DNA of 64,000 bases, taken from NCBI GenBank assembly GCA_023375785.1, contig SZWC01000028.1, forward strand, positions 20,265 to 84,264, read 5' to 3'. Numbering within the stretch: position 1 is the stretch's first letter; every line of letters begins with the position of its first letter. A model generated the notes under the pieces. That model worked only from the letters and a program-made list of their open reading frames with translations, had not been told where the DNA came from and did no database searches. Positions 9,142-22,836 of this stretch are shown in pieces. Made by a program: the position numbers and the translations under genes. The stretch comes from Penium margaritaceum (taxonomy: Eukaryota; Streptophyta; Zygnematophyceae; Desmidiales; Peniaceae).

Positions 9142-12100
9142 TCGTCTTGTGAGCTGTCAACGTTTACCACACTTAGTGACATTATTTGGTCATGGTCAGT
9201 TACATATGCCTACTTTGGTTGGTCATCATGCATGGTCTCCACATTGTGCCACAACGTATTGTAGCCCCTTGTGCTTGCTATGTGATACATGGTGTTCCCA
9301 AACCATTGTTTCCCCCTCTGACCATTTGTGACCCGTATGATGAGTTGTCAACATCGACCACACACAGCGGATTTCTTTGGTCAAAGGCAGTAAAGATGCC
9401 TACTTTGGTCGGTCATTGTGCATGGTAGCCACACCGCGCTACTACTGACTGAAGGTCATTGTATTTGGTAGTTGAGAACCGATATTCTCGTAGCATTGTT
9501 TCTTCTCCTTACCGTTAGTGACTCGTGTTATGGTTGGTCAACGTTGACCACCCATATTGAAATTCTCTGGTCATGATCAGTGACACATGCCTAGTTTGAT
9601 TGTTCGGTGTTCATATTGGCCACACCGTGCCACTACGTATTGAAGTTCTTTGTCCTTTCTAGCCAATACATAGGCTTCCCAATCCATTGTTTTCCCCTCT
9701 GACCAGTTGTGACTCGTGTTATGCGTTTTCAACGTTAACCACATGAAGTGAAATTTGTTCATCATGGTTAGTGACACGTGCATACTTTCGTTGGTCAATG
9801 TGCATTGAAGCCACATTGTGCCACAACATATTGAACGTATTTGTACTTGCTAGTAGATAACTAGTATTCACAACCCATTACCTTCCACCCTCACCATCTG
9901 TGACTCGTGCTGAGAGTTGTCAAAGTTTACAACACTTGGTGACATTACTTGGTCATGGTCAGTGACATATGCCTACTTTGGTTGGTTATTGTGCATGGTC
10001 TCCACACTGTGCCACAACGTATTGAAGCCCCTTGTGCTTGCTATGTGATACTTTGTGTTCTGAAACCATTGTTTCCCCCTTTGACCATATGTGACTTGTA
10101 TCACGAATTGTCAACGTTGACCACACACAGCGGATTTGTTTGGTCAAAGGTAGTACATATGCCCACTTTGGTCGGTCATTGTGCATGGTAGCCACAGCGT
10201 GCTACAACTGACTGAAGGTCGTTGTACTTGGTAGTTGAGAACCAATATTCCCATAGCATTGTTTCGTGTCCTGACCGTTTGTGACTCGTGTTATGGTTGG
10301 TCAACGTTGACCACCCATATTGAAATTCTGTGATCATGATCAGTGACATATGCCAAGTTTGGTTGTTTGGTGTGCATATTAGCCACAGCGTGCCACTACT
10401 TATTGAAGTTCTTTGTCCTTTCTAGTCAATACATAGGCTTCTTAAACCATTGTCTCTCCCTCTGACCTTTTGTGACTCGTGTTATGAGTTGTCAATATTA
10501 ACCACACATAGTAGACTTATTCGGTTGTAGTCAGTGACGTATGCATCCTTTGGTTGGTCAGTGTGCACGCTCGCCATACCGTGCAACTGCTTGTTGAAGG
10601 TATTTATACTTCCTAGTTGATAACAAGTGTTCCCAATCCATTGTTTTGCCCTCTGACCATTTGTGACTCGTGTTATGTATTTTCAACTTTGACCACATGA
10701 AGTGGAATTCTTTCGTCATGTTCAGTGACATATGCATTCTTTGGTTGGTCACTATGCATTGAAGCCACGTTGTGCCACTACACATTGAAGGTATTTGTAC
10801 TTGCTAGTAGATAACTAGTATTCACAACTCATTACCTTCCACGCTGACCATTTGTGACTCGTGTTGTGAGTTGTCAAAGTTTACCACACTTAGTGTCATT
10901 ATTTGGTCATGGTCAGTGACACATGCTTACGTTGGTTGATCATCGTGCATGGTCTCCACACCGTGCCACAACGTATTGAAGCCCCTTGTTCTTGCTATGT
11001 GATACTAGGTGTTCCCAAACCACTGTTTCCCCCTCTGACCATTTGTGAGTCGTATTATGAGTTGTCAACATTGACCACACACAGCGGATTTCTTTGGTCA
11101 AAGGCAGTACATATGCCTACTTCGGTCGGTCATTGTACATGGTAGCCTCACCGTGCTACTACTGAATGAAGGTCGCTGTACTTGGTAGTTGAGAACCGAT
11201 ATTCCCATGGCATTGTTTCCGGTCTTGACCGTTTGTGACTCGTGTTATGGCTGGTCAACGTTGACCACCCATATTGAAATTATGTTGTCATGATCAGTGA
11301 CATTTGCCTAGTTTGGTTGCTTGGTGTGCATATTAGCCACACCGTGCCACTACGTATTGAATATCATTGTCCTTTCTAGTCAATACATAGGCTTGCGAAA
11401 CCATTTTCTCTCCCTCTGACCATTTGTGACTTGTGTTATGAGCAGTCAACGTCGACCACACATGGTGGATTTATTCAGTCGTAGTCAGTGACGTATGCAT
11501 CCTTTGGTTGGTCACTGTGCACGCTAGCCATACCGTGCCACTGCTTGTTTAAGGTCTTTGTACTCACTAGTTGATAACTGGTGTTTCCAACCCATTGCTT
11601 TCCCCTCTGACCATTTGTGACTCGTGTTATGCGTTTTCAACGTTGACCACGTGAAGTTAAATTTTTTGGTCATGGTCAGTGACATATGCATACTTTGGGT
11701 GGTCACTGTGCATTGAAGCCACATTTTGCCACTACATATTGAAGGTATTTGTACTTGCTAGTATATAACAAGTATTCACAAACCATTACCTTCCACCCTG
11801 ACCACTTGTGACTGGTTTTGTGAGTTGTCAAAGCTTACCACACTTAGTGACATTATTTGGTCATGGTCAGTGACATATGCCTACTTTGGTTGGTCATCTT
11901 GCACGGTCCCCACACCGTGCCACAACGTATTGAAGCCCCTTGTGCTTGCTATGTGATACGTGGTGTTCCCAAACCATTGTTTCCCCCCTCTAACCATTTG
12001 TGACTCGCATTATGAGTTGTCAACGTGGACCACACACTGCGGGTTTCTTTGGTCAAAGGAAGTTAATATGCCGATTTTGGTCGGTCATTGTGCATGGTAG

Positions 12101-13788
12101 CCACATCGCGCTACTACGGACTAAAGGTTATTGTACTTGGTAGCTGAGAACCGATGTTCTCATAGCATTGTTTACTCTCTTGACCGTTTGTGACACGTTT
12201 TATGGTTGGTCAACGTTGACCACCCATATGCCTTGTTTGATTGTTTGGTGTGCATATCAACCACACCGTGCCACTACGTATCAAAGTTCGTTGTCCTTTC
12301 AAGCCAATACATAGGCTTCCGAATCCGTTGTTTTCCCCTCCGACCATTTGTGACTCGTTTTATGCGTTTTCAACAATGACCACATGAAGTGAAGTCTGTT
12401 CTTCATGGTTAGTGACACATGCATGCTTTGGGTGGTCACTGTGCATTGAATCCACATTTTGCCACTACATATTGAAGGTATTTGTACTTGCTAGTACATG
12501 ACTAGTTTTCACAAACCATTACCTTCCACCCTGACCACTTGAGCCTGTGTTGTGAGTTGTCAAAGCTTACCACACTTTGTGACATTATTTGGTCGTGATC
12601 ACTGACATATGCCTACTTTGGTTGGTCATCGTGCATGGTCCCCACACCGTGCCACAACGTATTGAAGCCCCTTGTGCTTGCTATGTGATACTTGGTGATC
12701 ACAAACCATTGTTTTGCCCTCCGACTAATTGTGAATCGTACTATGTGTTCTCAACATTGACCACACACAGCGGATTGTTTTGGTCAAACGCAGTACATAT
12801 GCCTACCTTGGCCGGTCATTGTGCATGGTAGCCACACCGTGCTACTACTGACTGAAAGTCGTCAAACTTGGTAGTTGAGAACCGATATTTCCATAGCATT
12901 GTTTCCTGTCCTGACAGTTTGTGACTCGTGTTATGGTTGGTCAATCTTGACCACCCATATTGGAATTCTGTGGTCATGATCAGTGACATATGCCTAGTTT
13001 GGTTGTTTGGTGTGCATATTAGCCACACCGTGCCAGTGAATATTGAAGTTCTTTGTCCTTTCTAGTCAATACATAGGCTTCCCAAACCATTGTCTCTCCC
13101 TCTGACCATTTGTGACTCGTGTTATGAGTTGTTAATGTTGACCACACACAATGGACTTATTCGGTCGTAGTCAGTGACGTATGCAACCTTTGGTTGGTCA
13201 CTGTGCACACTAGTCATACCGTGCCACTGCTTGTTGAAGGTCTTGGTATTTCCTACTTGATAGCTAGTGTTCCCAATCCATTGTTTCCCCCTCAAGCCAT
13301 TTGTCACTCGTGTTATGCGTTTTCAACGTTGACCACATGTAGTGAAATTGTTTCGTCACGTTCCGTGACATATGCATACATTGGTTGCTCACTGTGCATT
13401 GACGCCACATTGTGCGACTACATAATGAAGGTATTTGTACTTGCTAGTAGATAACTAGTATTCACAGACCATTTTCTGCCTCGTTTGGTTGTTTGGTGTG
13501 CATATTAGCCACACCTTGCCCTTGTGTATTGAAGTTATTTGTCCTTTCTCGTCAATACGTAGGCTTCCCAACCCATTGCATCGTCCTCTGACCTTTTGTG
13601 ACTCGTGTTATGAGTTGTCAGTGTTGACCACACATAGTGGACTTATTCAGTCGTAGTCAGTGACGCATGCATCCTTTGGTTGGTCACTTTGCACGCTAGC
13701 CATACCGTGCCACTGCTTGCTGGAGGTCTTTGTACTCCTTACTTGATAACTAGTGTTCCCAATCCATTGTTTTCCCCTCTGACCGTTT

Positions 13789-13796
13789 GTGACTGG
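13789..13796. repeat. Left 8-bp target-site duplication of the hAT MITE
   Basis: GTGACTGG here pairs with GTGAATCG at 14230-14237. Each differs by one base from the satellite consensus GTGACTCG at this position. Confidence 0.75.
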
Positions 13797-14229
13797 TAAG
13801 GGTGATAGGAAGTCAAGGAGACTCGGCTTTACAGATTCGGGATTCCGAGTTCAGACTCAGACTCGCAAGTCCCAGTCTGTCATTGAGCCTGGATTCCGAC
13901 TCGCAAGTCTGGTCTTGAGTCCACAATGTTCTGTATTCACCCACATACGCAATAGATGGCATCGTGTTATGAGGCAATCTGACCTAGAAGAGGACATAAA
14001 TGGATGAAACATGTAAATAGAATGCATGCATGGAAGAAAGAATGGGGCAAAAGCTCCAACTTTGCTGTGTTTTAGTCCAGGACTCGCGAGTCCAGGTGCC
14101 ATTAAACTCGCGAGTCCTGTACTCACGAGTCCTGGAATCGGACTTGCAAGTCCAAGTCCAAGACTGGACTCGGACTCGCAAGTCCGATCCAAAGCTAGAC
14201 TTGGGATTTTGGACTCGGTATCACCCTTA
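13797..14229. mobile_element. hAT-type non-autonomous DNA transposon (MITE), 433 bp
   Basis: The insert starts TAAGGGTGATA and ends TATCACCCTTA, perfect 11-bp terminal inverted repeats, and is flanked by an 8-bp duplication of satellite sequence. An 8-bp duplication and TAAGGGTG-like ends are hallmarks of the hAT superfamily. It encodes no transposase and would need one in trans. Both halves carry a palindromic motif, GACTYRCRAGTC, seven times: near 13860, 13898, 14081, 14106, 14121, 14141 and 14173. Repeated subterminal motifs in hAT elements bind the transposase, so these are candidate binding sites. The middle (about 13920-14070) is unrelated AT-richer sequence with no ORF of note. Confidence 0.86.
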
Positions 14230-14237
14230 GTGAATCG
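14230..14237. repeat. Right 8-bp target-site duplication of the hAT MITE
   Basis: GTGAATCG, partner of 13789-13796; satellite continues from here in phase. Confidence 0.75.
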
Positions 14238-14451
14238 TGTTATGCGTTTTCAACGTTGACCACGTGAAGTGAAATTCTTTCGTCATGTTCAGTGACATAT
14301 GCATACTTTGGTTGGTCACTATGCATTGAAGCCACATTGTGCCACTACATGTTGAAGGTATTTGTACTTGCTAGTAGATAACTAGTATTCACAAACCATT
14401 ACCTTCCACCCTGACCATTGTGACTTGTGTTGTGAGTTGTCAATGTTTACT

Positions 14452-14808
14452 ACACTTAGTGACATTATTTGGTCATGGTCAGTGACATATCCCTACTTTG
14501 GTTGGTCATCGTGCATGGTCTCCACACCGTGCCAAAACGTATTGAAGCCCCTTGTGCTTGCTATGTGATACTTGGTGTTCCCAAACCATTGTTTCCCCCT
14601 CTGACCATTTGTGACTCGTGTTGTGAGTTGTCAAAGTTTACCACACTTAGTGACATTATTTGGTCATGGTCAGTGACATATCCCTACTTTGGTTGGTCAT
14701 CGTGCATGGTCTCCACACCGTGCCAAAACGTATTGAAGCCCCTTGTGCTTGCTATGTGATACTTGGTGTTCCCAAACCATTGTTTCCCCCTCTGACCATT
14801 TGTGACTC
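14452..14808. repeat. Single A-type monomer tandem duplication
   Basis: The A-type monomer starting near 14469 recurs 191 bp later at 14660, including the private variants CATATCCCTAC and GTGCCAAAACG. The shared private changes show that the copy is young. Confidence 0.85.
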
Positions 14809-15647
14809 GTATTATGAGTTGTCAGCGTTGACCTCACACAACGGATTTCTTTAGTCAACGGCAGTTAATATGCCTACTTTGGTCGGTCATTGTACATGGT
14901 AGCCACACCGTGCTACTTCTGAATGAAGGTCGTTAAACTTGGTAGTTGAGAGCCGATATTCCCATAGCATTGTGTCCTGTCCTGACCGTTTGTGACTCGT
15001 GTTATGGTTGGTCAACGTTGACCACCCATGTTAAAATAATGTGGTCATGATCAGTGACATATGCCTAGTATGGTTCTTTTGTGTGCATATGAGCCACACC
15101 GTGCCACTACGTATTGAAGTTCTTTGTCCTTTCTAGTCAATACATATGCTTCTCAAACCATTTTCTATCCCTCTAACCATTTGTGACTCGTGTTATGAGT
15201 TGTCGATGTTGACAACAAACAGTGGACTTATTCGGTCGTAGTCAGTGACGTATGCATCCTTTGGTTGGTCATTGTGCACGCTAGCCATACTGTGCCACTG
15301 CTTGTTGAAGGTCTTTGTACTTCCTAGTTGATAGATGGTGTTCCCAACCCATTGTTTTCCCCTCTAACCATTTGTGACTCGTGTTATGCGTTTTCAACGT
15401 TGACGACATGAAGTGAAATTCTTTCGTCGTGGTCAGTGACATATGCATACTTTGGGTAGTCACTGCTAATTGAAGCCACATTGTGCCACTACATGTTGAC
15501 GGAATTTGTACTTGCTAGTAGATAACTAGTACTCACAATTCATTACCTTCCACCCTGACCATTTGTGACTCGTGTTGTGAGTTGTCAAAGTTTACCACAC
15601 TTAGTGACATTACTTGGTCATGGTCAGTGACATATGCCTACTTTGGT

Positions 15648-17669
15648 TGGTCATCGTGCATGGTCTCCACACCGTGTCACAACGCACTGAAGCCCCTTGT
15701 GCTTGCTATGTGATACTTGATGTTTCCAAACCGTTGTTTCCCCCTCTGACCATTTGTGACTCGTGTTGTGGTTGGTCAACATTAACCACCCATATTGAAA
15801 TTCTCTGGTCATGATCAGTGACATATGCCTACTTTGGCTGGTCATCGTGCATGGTCTCCACACCGTGTCACAACGCACTGAAGCCCCTTGTGCTTGCTAT
15901 GTGATACTTGATGTTTCCAAACCGTTGTTTCCCCCTCTGACCATTTGTGACTCGTGTTGTGGTTGGTCAACATTAACCACCCATATTGAAATTCTCTGGT
16001 CATGATCAGTGACATATGCCTACTTTGGCTGGTCATCGTGCATGGTCTCCACACCGTGTCACAACGCACTGAAGCCCCTTGTGCTTGCTATGTGATACTT
16101 GATGTTTCCAAACCGTTGTTTCCCCCTCTGACCATTTGTGACTCGTGTTGTGGTTGGTCAACATTAACCACCCATATTGAAATTCTCTGGTCATGATCAG
16201 TGACATATGCCTACTTTGGCTGGTCATCGTGCATGGTCTCCACACCGTGTCACAACGCACTGAAGCCCCTTGTGCTTGCTATGTGATACTTGATGTTTCC
16301 AAACCGTTGTTTCCCCCTCTGACCATTTGTGACTCGTGTTGTGGTTGGTCAACATTAACCACCCATATTGAAATTCTCTGGTCATGATCAGTGACATATG
16401 CCTACTTTGGCTGGTCATCGTGCATGGTCTCCACACCGTGTCACAACGCACTGAAGCCCCTTGTGCTTGCTATGTGATACTTGATGTTTCCAAACCGTTG
16501 TTTCCCCCTCTGACCATTTGTGACTCGTGTTGTGGTTGGTCAACATTAACCACCCATATTGAAATTCTCTGGTCATGATCAGTGACATATGCCTACTTTG
16601 GCTGGTCATCGTGCATGGTCTCCACACCGTGTCACAACGCACTGAAGCCCCTTGTGCTTGCTATGTGATACTTGATGTTTCCAAACCGTTGTTTCCCCCT
16701 CTGACCATTTGTGACTCGTGTTGTGGTTGGTCAACATTAACCACCCATATTGAAATTCTCTGGTCATGATCAGTGACATATGCCTACTTTGGCTGGTCAT
16801 CGTGCATGGTCTCCACACCGTGTCACAACGCACTGAAGCCCCTTGTGCTTGCTATGTGATACTTGATGTTTCCAAACCGTTGTTTCCCCCTCTGACCATT
16901 TGTGACTCGTGTTGTGGTTGGTCAACATTAACCACCCATATTGAAATTCTCTGGTCATGATCAGTGACATATGCCTACTTTGGCTGGTCATCGTGCATGG
17001 TCTCCACACCGTGTCACAACGCACTGAAGCCCCTTGTGCTTGCTATGTGATACTTGATGTTTCCAAACCGTTGTTTCCCCCTCTGACCATTTGTGACTCG
17101 TGTTGTGGTTGGTCAACATTAACCACCCATATTGAAATTCTCTGGTCATGATCAGTGACATATGCCTACTTTGGCTGGTCATCGTGCATGGTCTCCACAC
17201 CGTGTCACAACGCACTGAAGCCCCTTGTGCTTGCTATGTGATACTTGATGTTTCCAAACCGTTGTTTCCCCCTCTGACCATTTGTGACTCGTGTTGTGGT
17301 TGGTCAACATTAACCACCCATATTGAAATTCTCTGGTCATGATCAGTGACATATGCCTACTTTGGCTGGTCATCGTGCATGGTCTCCACACCGTGTCACA
17401 ACGCACTGAAGCCCCTTGTGCTTGCTATGTGATACTTGATGTTTCCAAACCGTTGTTTCCCCCTCTGACCATTTGTGACTCGTGTTGTGGTTGGTCAACA
17501 TTAACCACCCATATTGAAATTCTCTGGTCATGATCAGTGACATATGCCTACTTTGGCTGGTCATCGTGCATGGTCTCCACACCGTGTCACAACGCACTGA
17601 AGCCCCTTGTGCTTGCTATGTGATACTTGATGTTTCCAAACCGTTGTTTCCCCCTCTGACCATTTGTGA
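15648..17669. repeat. Perfect tandem array of a chimeric 191-bp satellite unit (about 10.6 copies)
   Basis: The same 191-bp unit repeats with no visible difference over about 2,022 bp, while neighbouring monomers of one type differ at many sites. The unit is a hybrid: its first two thirds are A-type (CCCCTTGTGCTTGCTATGTG) and the rest is B-type (TTAACCACCCATATTG), fused within the conserved GACCATTTGTGACTCGT core. It breaks the multi-monomer HOR pattern. The cause is either a very recent amplification or over-copying by the assembler. Confidence 0.93.
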
Positions 17670-20600
17670 TTCGTATCATGCGTTGTCAACGTTGACCACA
17701 CACAGCGGATTTCTTTGGTCAAAGGCAGTACATATGCCTTCTTTGGTCGGTCATTGTGCATGGTAGCCACACCGTGCTACTACTGACTGAAGGTCCTTCT
17801 ACTTGGTAGTTGAGAACCATACATAGGCTTACCAAACCATTGTCTCTCCCTCTTACCATCTGTAACTCTTGTTATGAGTTATTAATGTTGACCACACATA
17901 GTGGACTTACTCGGTCGTAGTGACGTATGCATCCTTTTGGTTGGTCATTGTGCACGCTAGCCTTAGCGTGTCACTACTTGTTGAATGTATTTGTACTTCC
18001 TAGTTGATGCCTAGTGTTTCCAACCCATTGGTTTCCCCTTTAACCATTTGTGACTCATGTTGTGCGTTTTCAATGTTGACCACATGAAGTGAAAATGTTT
18101 GGCCATGTTTAGTGACATATGCATACTTTGGTTGGTCAGTGTGCATTGAAGCCACATTGTGCCACCACATACTGAACGTATCTGTACTTTCTAGTAGATA
18201 ACTAGTATTCACAAACCATTACCTTCCACCATGACCATTTGTGACTCGTGCTGTGAGTTGTCAAAGTTTTCCGCACTTGATGACATTATTTGTGATGGTC
18301 GTTGACATATGCCCACTTTGGTTGGTCATCGTGCATGGTCTCCACACCGTGCCGCAATGTATTGAAGCCCCTTGTGCTTGCTATGAGATTTGTGGTCTTC
18401 TCAAACCATTGTTTACCCCTCTGACCATTTGTGACTTGTATTATGAGCTGTCATCGTGGACCATACAGAGCGTATTTCTTTGGTCAAAGGCAGTACATAT
18501 GCCTACTTTGGACGGTCATTGTGCATGGTAGCCACACAGTGCTACTACTGACTGAAGGTCATTGTACTTGGTAGCTGAGAACCGATATTCTCATAGCATT
18601 GTTTCCTTTCATGACCGTTTGTGACTCGTGTTATGGTTGGTCAACGTTGACCACCCATATTGAAATTCTCTGGCCATGATCAGTGACATATGCCTAGTTT
18701 GATTGTTTGGTGTGCATGTTAGCCACACCGTGCCACTACGTATTGAAGTTAGTTGTCCATTCTAGCCAATACATAGGCTTCCCAATACATTTTTTTCCCC
18801 TCTGACCATTTGTGACTCGTGTTATGTGTTTTCAACGTTGACCACATGAAGTGAAATTTGTTCGTGATGTTCAGTGATGTACGCATACTTTGGTTGGTCA
18901 CTGTGCATTGAAGCCACATCGTGCCACTACATATTGAAGGTATTTGTACTTTGTGGTAGATAACTAGTATTCACAAACCATTACCTTCCACCGTGACCAT
19001 TTCTGACTCGTCTTGTGAGTAGTCAAAGTTTACCACACTTAGTGACATTATTTGATCATGGTCAGTGACATATGCCTACTTTGGCTGGTCATCGTGCATG
19101 GTCTCCACACTGTGCCACAACGTATTGAAGCCCCTTGTGCTTGCTATGTGATACTTCCTGTTCCCAAACTATTGTTTCCCCCTGTGACCATTTGTGACTC
19201 GTATTATGAGTTGTCAACATGGACCACACACATCGGATTTCTTTGGTCAAAGGTAGTACATATGCCTAATTTGATCGTTCATTGTGCATGGTAGCTACAA
19301 CGTGCTACTACTGACTGAAGGTCGTTGTACTTGGTAGTTGAGCACTGATATTTCTATAGCATTGTTTCCAGTCCTGACCGTCTGTGATCCGTGTTTTGGT
19401 TGGTCAATGTTGACCACCCATATTGATGTTATCTTGTCTTGATCAGTGACACATGCCTAGTTTGATTGTTTGGTGTGCATGTTAGCCACACCATGCCAAT
19501 ACGTATCGAAGTTCTTTGTCCTGTCTAGCCAATACATAGGCTTCCCAATCCATTGTTTTCCCCTCTGACCATTTGTGATTCGTGTCATGCGTTTTCAACG
19601 TTGACCACATGAAGTAAAATCAGTTCGTCATGGTTAGTGACATATGCATTCTTTTGTTGGTCACTGTGCATTTAAGCCACATTGTGCCACTACATATTGA
19701 AGGTATTTGTATTTGCTAGTAGATAACTAGTATTCACAAACCATTACCTTCCATCCTGACCATTTGTGACTCGTGTTGTGAGTTGTCAGAACTTACCACA
19801 CTTGGTGACATTATTTGGTCATGGTCAGTGACATATGCCTACTTTGGTTGGTCATCGTGCATGGTCTCCACACCGTGCCGCAACGTTTTGAACCCCCTTG
19901 TACTTGCTATGTGATACTTGGTGTTCCCAAACCATTGTTTCCCCCCTCTGACCATTTGTGACTCGTATTTTGAGTTGTCAACGTTGACCACACACAACGG
20001 ATTTCTTTGGTCAAAGACAGTACACATGCCTACTTTGGTCGATCATTGTGCATGATAACCACACCGTGCTACTACTAACTGATGGTTCTTGTACTTGGTA
20101 GTTGAGAACCGATATTCTCATAGCATTGTTTCCTCTCCTGACCGTTTGTGACCCGTGTCATGGTTGGTCAACGTTGACCACCCATATTGAAATTCTCTGG
20201 TCATGATCAGTGACATATGCCTAGTTTTGTTTTTTGGTGTGCATATAAGCCACACCGTGCCACTACGTATTGACGTTCTCTGTCCTTTCCAGCCAATACA
20301 TAGGCTTCCCAATCCATTGTTTTCCCATCTGACCATTAGAGACTCGTGTGATGCGTTTCAAGGTCGACCACATGAAGTGAAATTCTTTCTACATATTCAG
20401 TGACATATGCATACATTGAGTGGTCACCGTGCATTGAAGCCACATTGTGCCACTACATATTGAAGGTATTTGTACTTGCTAGTAGATAACTAGTATTCAC
20501 AAACCATTACCTTCCACCCTGACCATTAGTGACTCGTGTTGTGAGTTGTCAATGTGTACCACACTTAGTGACATTAATTGGTCATGGTCAGTGACATATG

Positions 20601-22449
20601 CTTACTTTGGTTGGTCATCGTGCATGGTCTCCACACCGTGCCACAACGTATTGAAGCCTCTTGTACTTGCTATGTCATTCGTGGTGTTCCAAAACCATTA
20701 TTTCCTCCTCTGACCATTTGCGACTCGTATCATGAGTTGTCAACGTGGACCACACACAGAGGATTTCTTTGGTCAAATGCAGTACATATGCCTACTTTGG
20801 TCGGTCATTGTGCATGGTAGCCACACCACGCTACTACATACTGAAGGTCGCTGTACTTGGTATTTGAGAACCGATATTCTCATAGCATTGTTTCCTCTCC
20901 TGACCGTTTGTGACCCGTGTCATGGTTGGTCAACGTTGACCACCCATATTAAAATTCTCCGGTCATGATCAGTGACATATGCATAGTTTGATCGCTTGGT
21001 GTGCATGTTGGCCACACTGTGCTACTACGTATTGAAGTTCAGTGTCCTTTCTAGCAAATACAAAGGCTTCCCAATCCATCGTTTTCCCCTCTGACCATTT
21101 GTGACTGGTGTTATGCGTTTTCAACGTTGACCACATAAATCAAAACTTGTTCGTCATGGTTAGAGACATATGCATACTTTTGTTGGTCACTGTGCATTGC
21201 AGCCACATTGTGCGACTACATATTGAAGGTATTTGTACTTGGTAGTAGATAACAATTATTCACAAACCATTACCTTCCATCCTGACCATTTGCGACTCAT
21301 GTTGTGATTTGTCAAATTTTACCACACGTAGTGACTTCATTTGGTCATGGTCAGTGACATATGCCTACTTTGGTTGGTCATCGTGCATGGTCTCCACACC
21401 GGGCCACAACGTATTGAAACCCCTTGTGCTTGCTATGTGATACATGATGTTCCCAAACCATTGTTTCCCCCTCTGACCATTCGTGACTCGTATTAGGAGC
21501 TGTCAACATTGACCACACACAGTGGATTTCTTTGGCCAACGGAAGTACATATGCCTACTTTGGTCGGTCATTGTGCATGGTAGCCACACCGTGCTACTAC
21601 TGGCTGAAGGTCGTTCTACTTGGTAATTGAGAACCACTATTCTCATAGCATTGTTTCCTATCCTGAACATTTGTGACTCGTGATATGGTTGGTCAACGTT
21701 CACCACCCATATTGAAATTCTGTGGTCATGATCAGTGACATATGCCTAGTTGGTTTGTTTTGTGTGCATATTAGCCACACTGTGCCACTACGCATTGAAG
21801 TTATTTGTCCTTTCTAGCCAAAACATATGCTTACCAAACCATTGTCTCTCCCCTGACCATTTGTAACTCGTGTTATGAGTTGTCAATGTTGACCACGCAT
21901 AGTGGACTTATTCGGTCGTAGTCAGTGACGTATGCATCCTTTGGTTGGTCACTGTGCACGATACCCATACCGTGCCACTGTTTGTTGAAGGTCTTTGTAC
22001 TTGCTAGTTGATAACTAGTGTTCCCAACCCATTGTTTTCCCCTTTGACCATTTGTGACTCCTGTTATGTGTTTTCAACGTTGACTACATTAAGTGAAATT
22101 TGTTGGTCATGGTTAGTGACATATGCATACTTTGGTTGGTCACTGTGCATTGAAGCCACATTGTGCCACAACATATTGAAGGTATTTGTACTTGCTAGTA
22201 TATAACTTGTATTCACAAACCATTATCTTCCACCCTGACCATTTGTGACTCGTATGAGTTGTCAAAGTTTAGCACACTTGGTGACATTATTTGGTCATGG
22301 TCAGTGACATATGCCTCTTTTTGTTGGTCATTGTTCATGGTCTCCACACCGTGCCACGACGTATTGAAGCCCCTTGTGCTTTCCATGTGATACTTGGTGT
22401 TCCCAACCCATTGTTCCCCCCTCTCACAAAGGTTTCTCCCTTTCACACC

Positions 22450-22836
22450 AGGTTGGTTTTTGTTTTTTTGTTACGCGTATGTGCCAACACTGGAATACTC
22501 CATCCCACCCCCCTAGAGGGATGTTCCGTGGACGACCTGGAGGACAGATTTGCGACCGCATTATGACACCCCCCCTAACCCCCCACGGCTTAGGCTCGAG
22601 GGTCGAGTTGAGGTAGCACAACACGNNNNNNNNNNNNNNNNNNNNNNNNNNNNNNNNNNNNNNNNNNNNNNNNNNNNNNNNNNNNNNNNNNNNNNNNNNN
22701 NNNNNNNNNNNNNNNNNNNNNNNNNNNNCCCCCCCCCCCCCAGGTCACAAGCCTATTCTTTATTGCGCATACGAGGACTCAAACCCAGGACCCATCGCTC
22801 CAGAATGTAACTCTATAACCTCCATGCCAACTCACA
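22450..22836 (-). mobile_element. tRNA-derived SINE-like element, copy 1 (interrupted by N gap)
   Basis: On the minus strand an A-box-like sequence (TGGCATGGAGG, 22819-22829) and a B box (GGTTTGAGTCC, 22775-22785) lie 44 bases apart start to start, the spacing of a tRNA gene. A tRNA-unrelated body follows, ending in an A-rich stretch (22455-22472 read in reverse). These are the internal RNA polymerase III promoter boxes of a SINE head. The second copy at 55150-55440 has a better A box. Confidence 0.65.
22626..22728. other. Assembly gap (103 N)
   Basis: The run of N lies inside the SINE-like element, next to a C run at 22729-22741. The second copy of the block has only a short C/T-rich stretch at this place (about 55326-55342), so the true missing sequence may be very short. 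Confidence 0.95.

Larger units (their letters stand above)
8218..13796. repeat. 191-bp satellite, block 2
   Basis: A-type monomers start near 9186, 9949, 10903, 11857 and 12589. The steps are 763 bp (four monomers), 954 and 954 bp (five monomers) and 732 bp (a four-monomer unit short by about 30 bp). In that short unit the join near 12228 (CCCATATGCC) looks like a deletion between two CATAT copies. The order is disturbed at about 13470, where an E-type monomer passes directly into C-type sequence. No genes are seen. Confidence 0.95.
14230..22425. repeat. 191-bp satellite, block 3
   Basis: Ordinary HORs flank a perfect monomeric array at 15648-17669. A-type starts near 19052, 19815, 20578 and 21341 are 763 bp apart, a run of three four-monomer HORs. 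At about 17818 a B-type monomer switches to C-type at the same internal position, leaving out one monomer length. No genes are seen. Confidence 0.95.

Noticed and set aside
13921-14080. Remnant transposase in the middle of the hAT MITE
   Set aside because: The frames are short and show no hAT transposase motif.
15648-17669. CRISPR-like regular array
   Set aside because: The 191-bp units abut without spacers and are plain satellite in a eukaryotic context.
22729-22741. Poly-C run as a real structural feature
   Set aside because: It borders an N gap, and the second copy of the block has only a short C/T-rich stretch there; sequencing or assembly trouble is likely.
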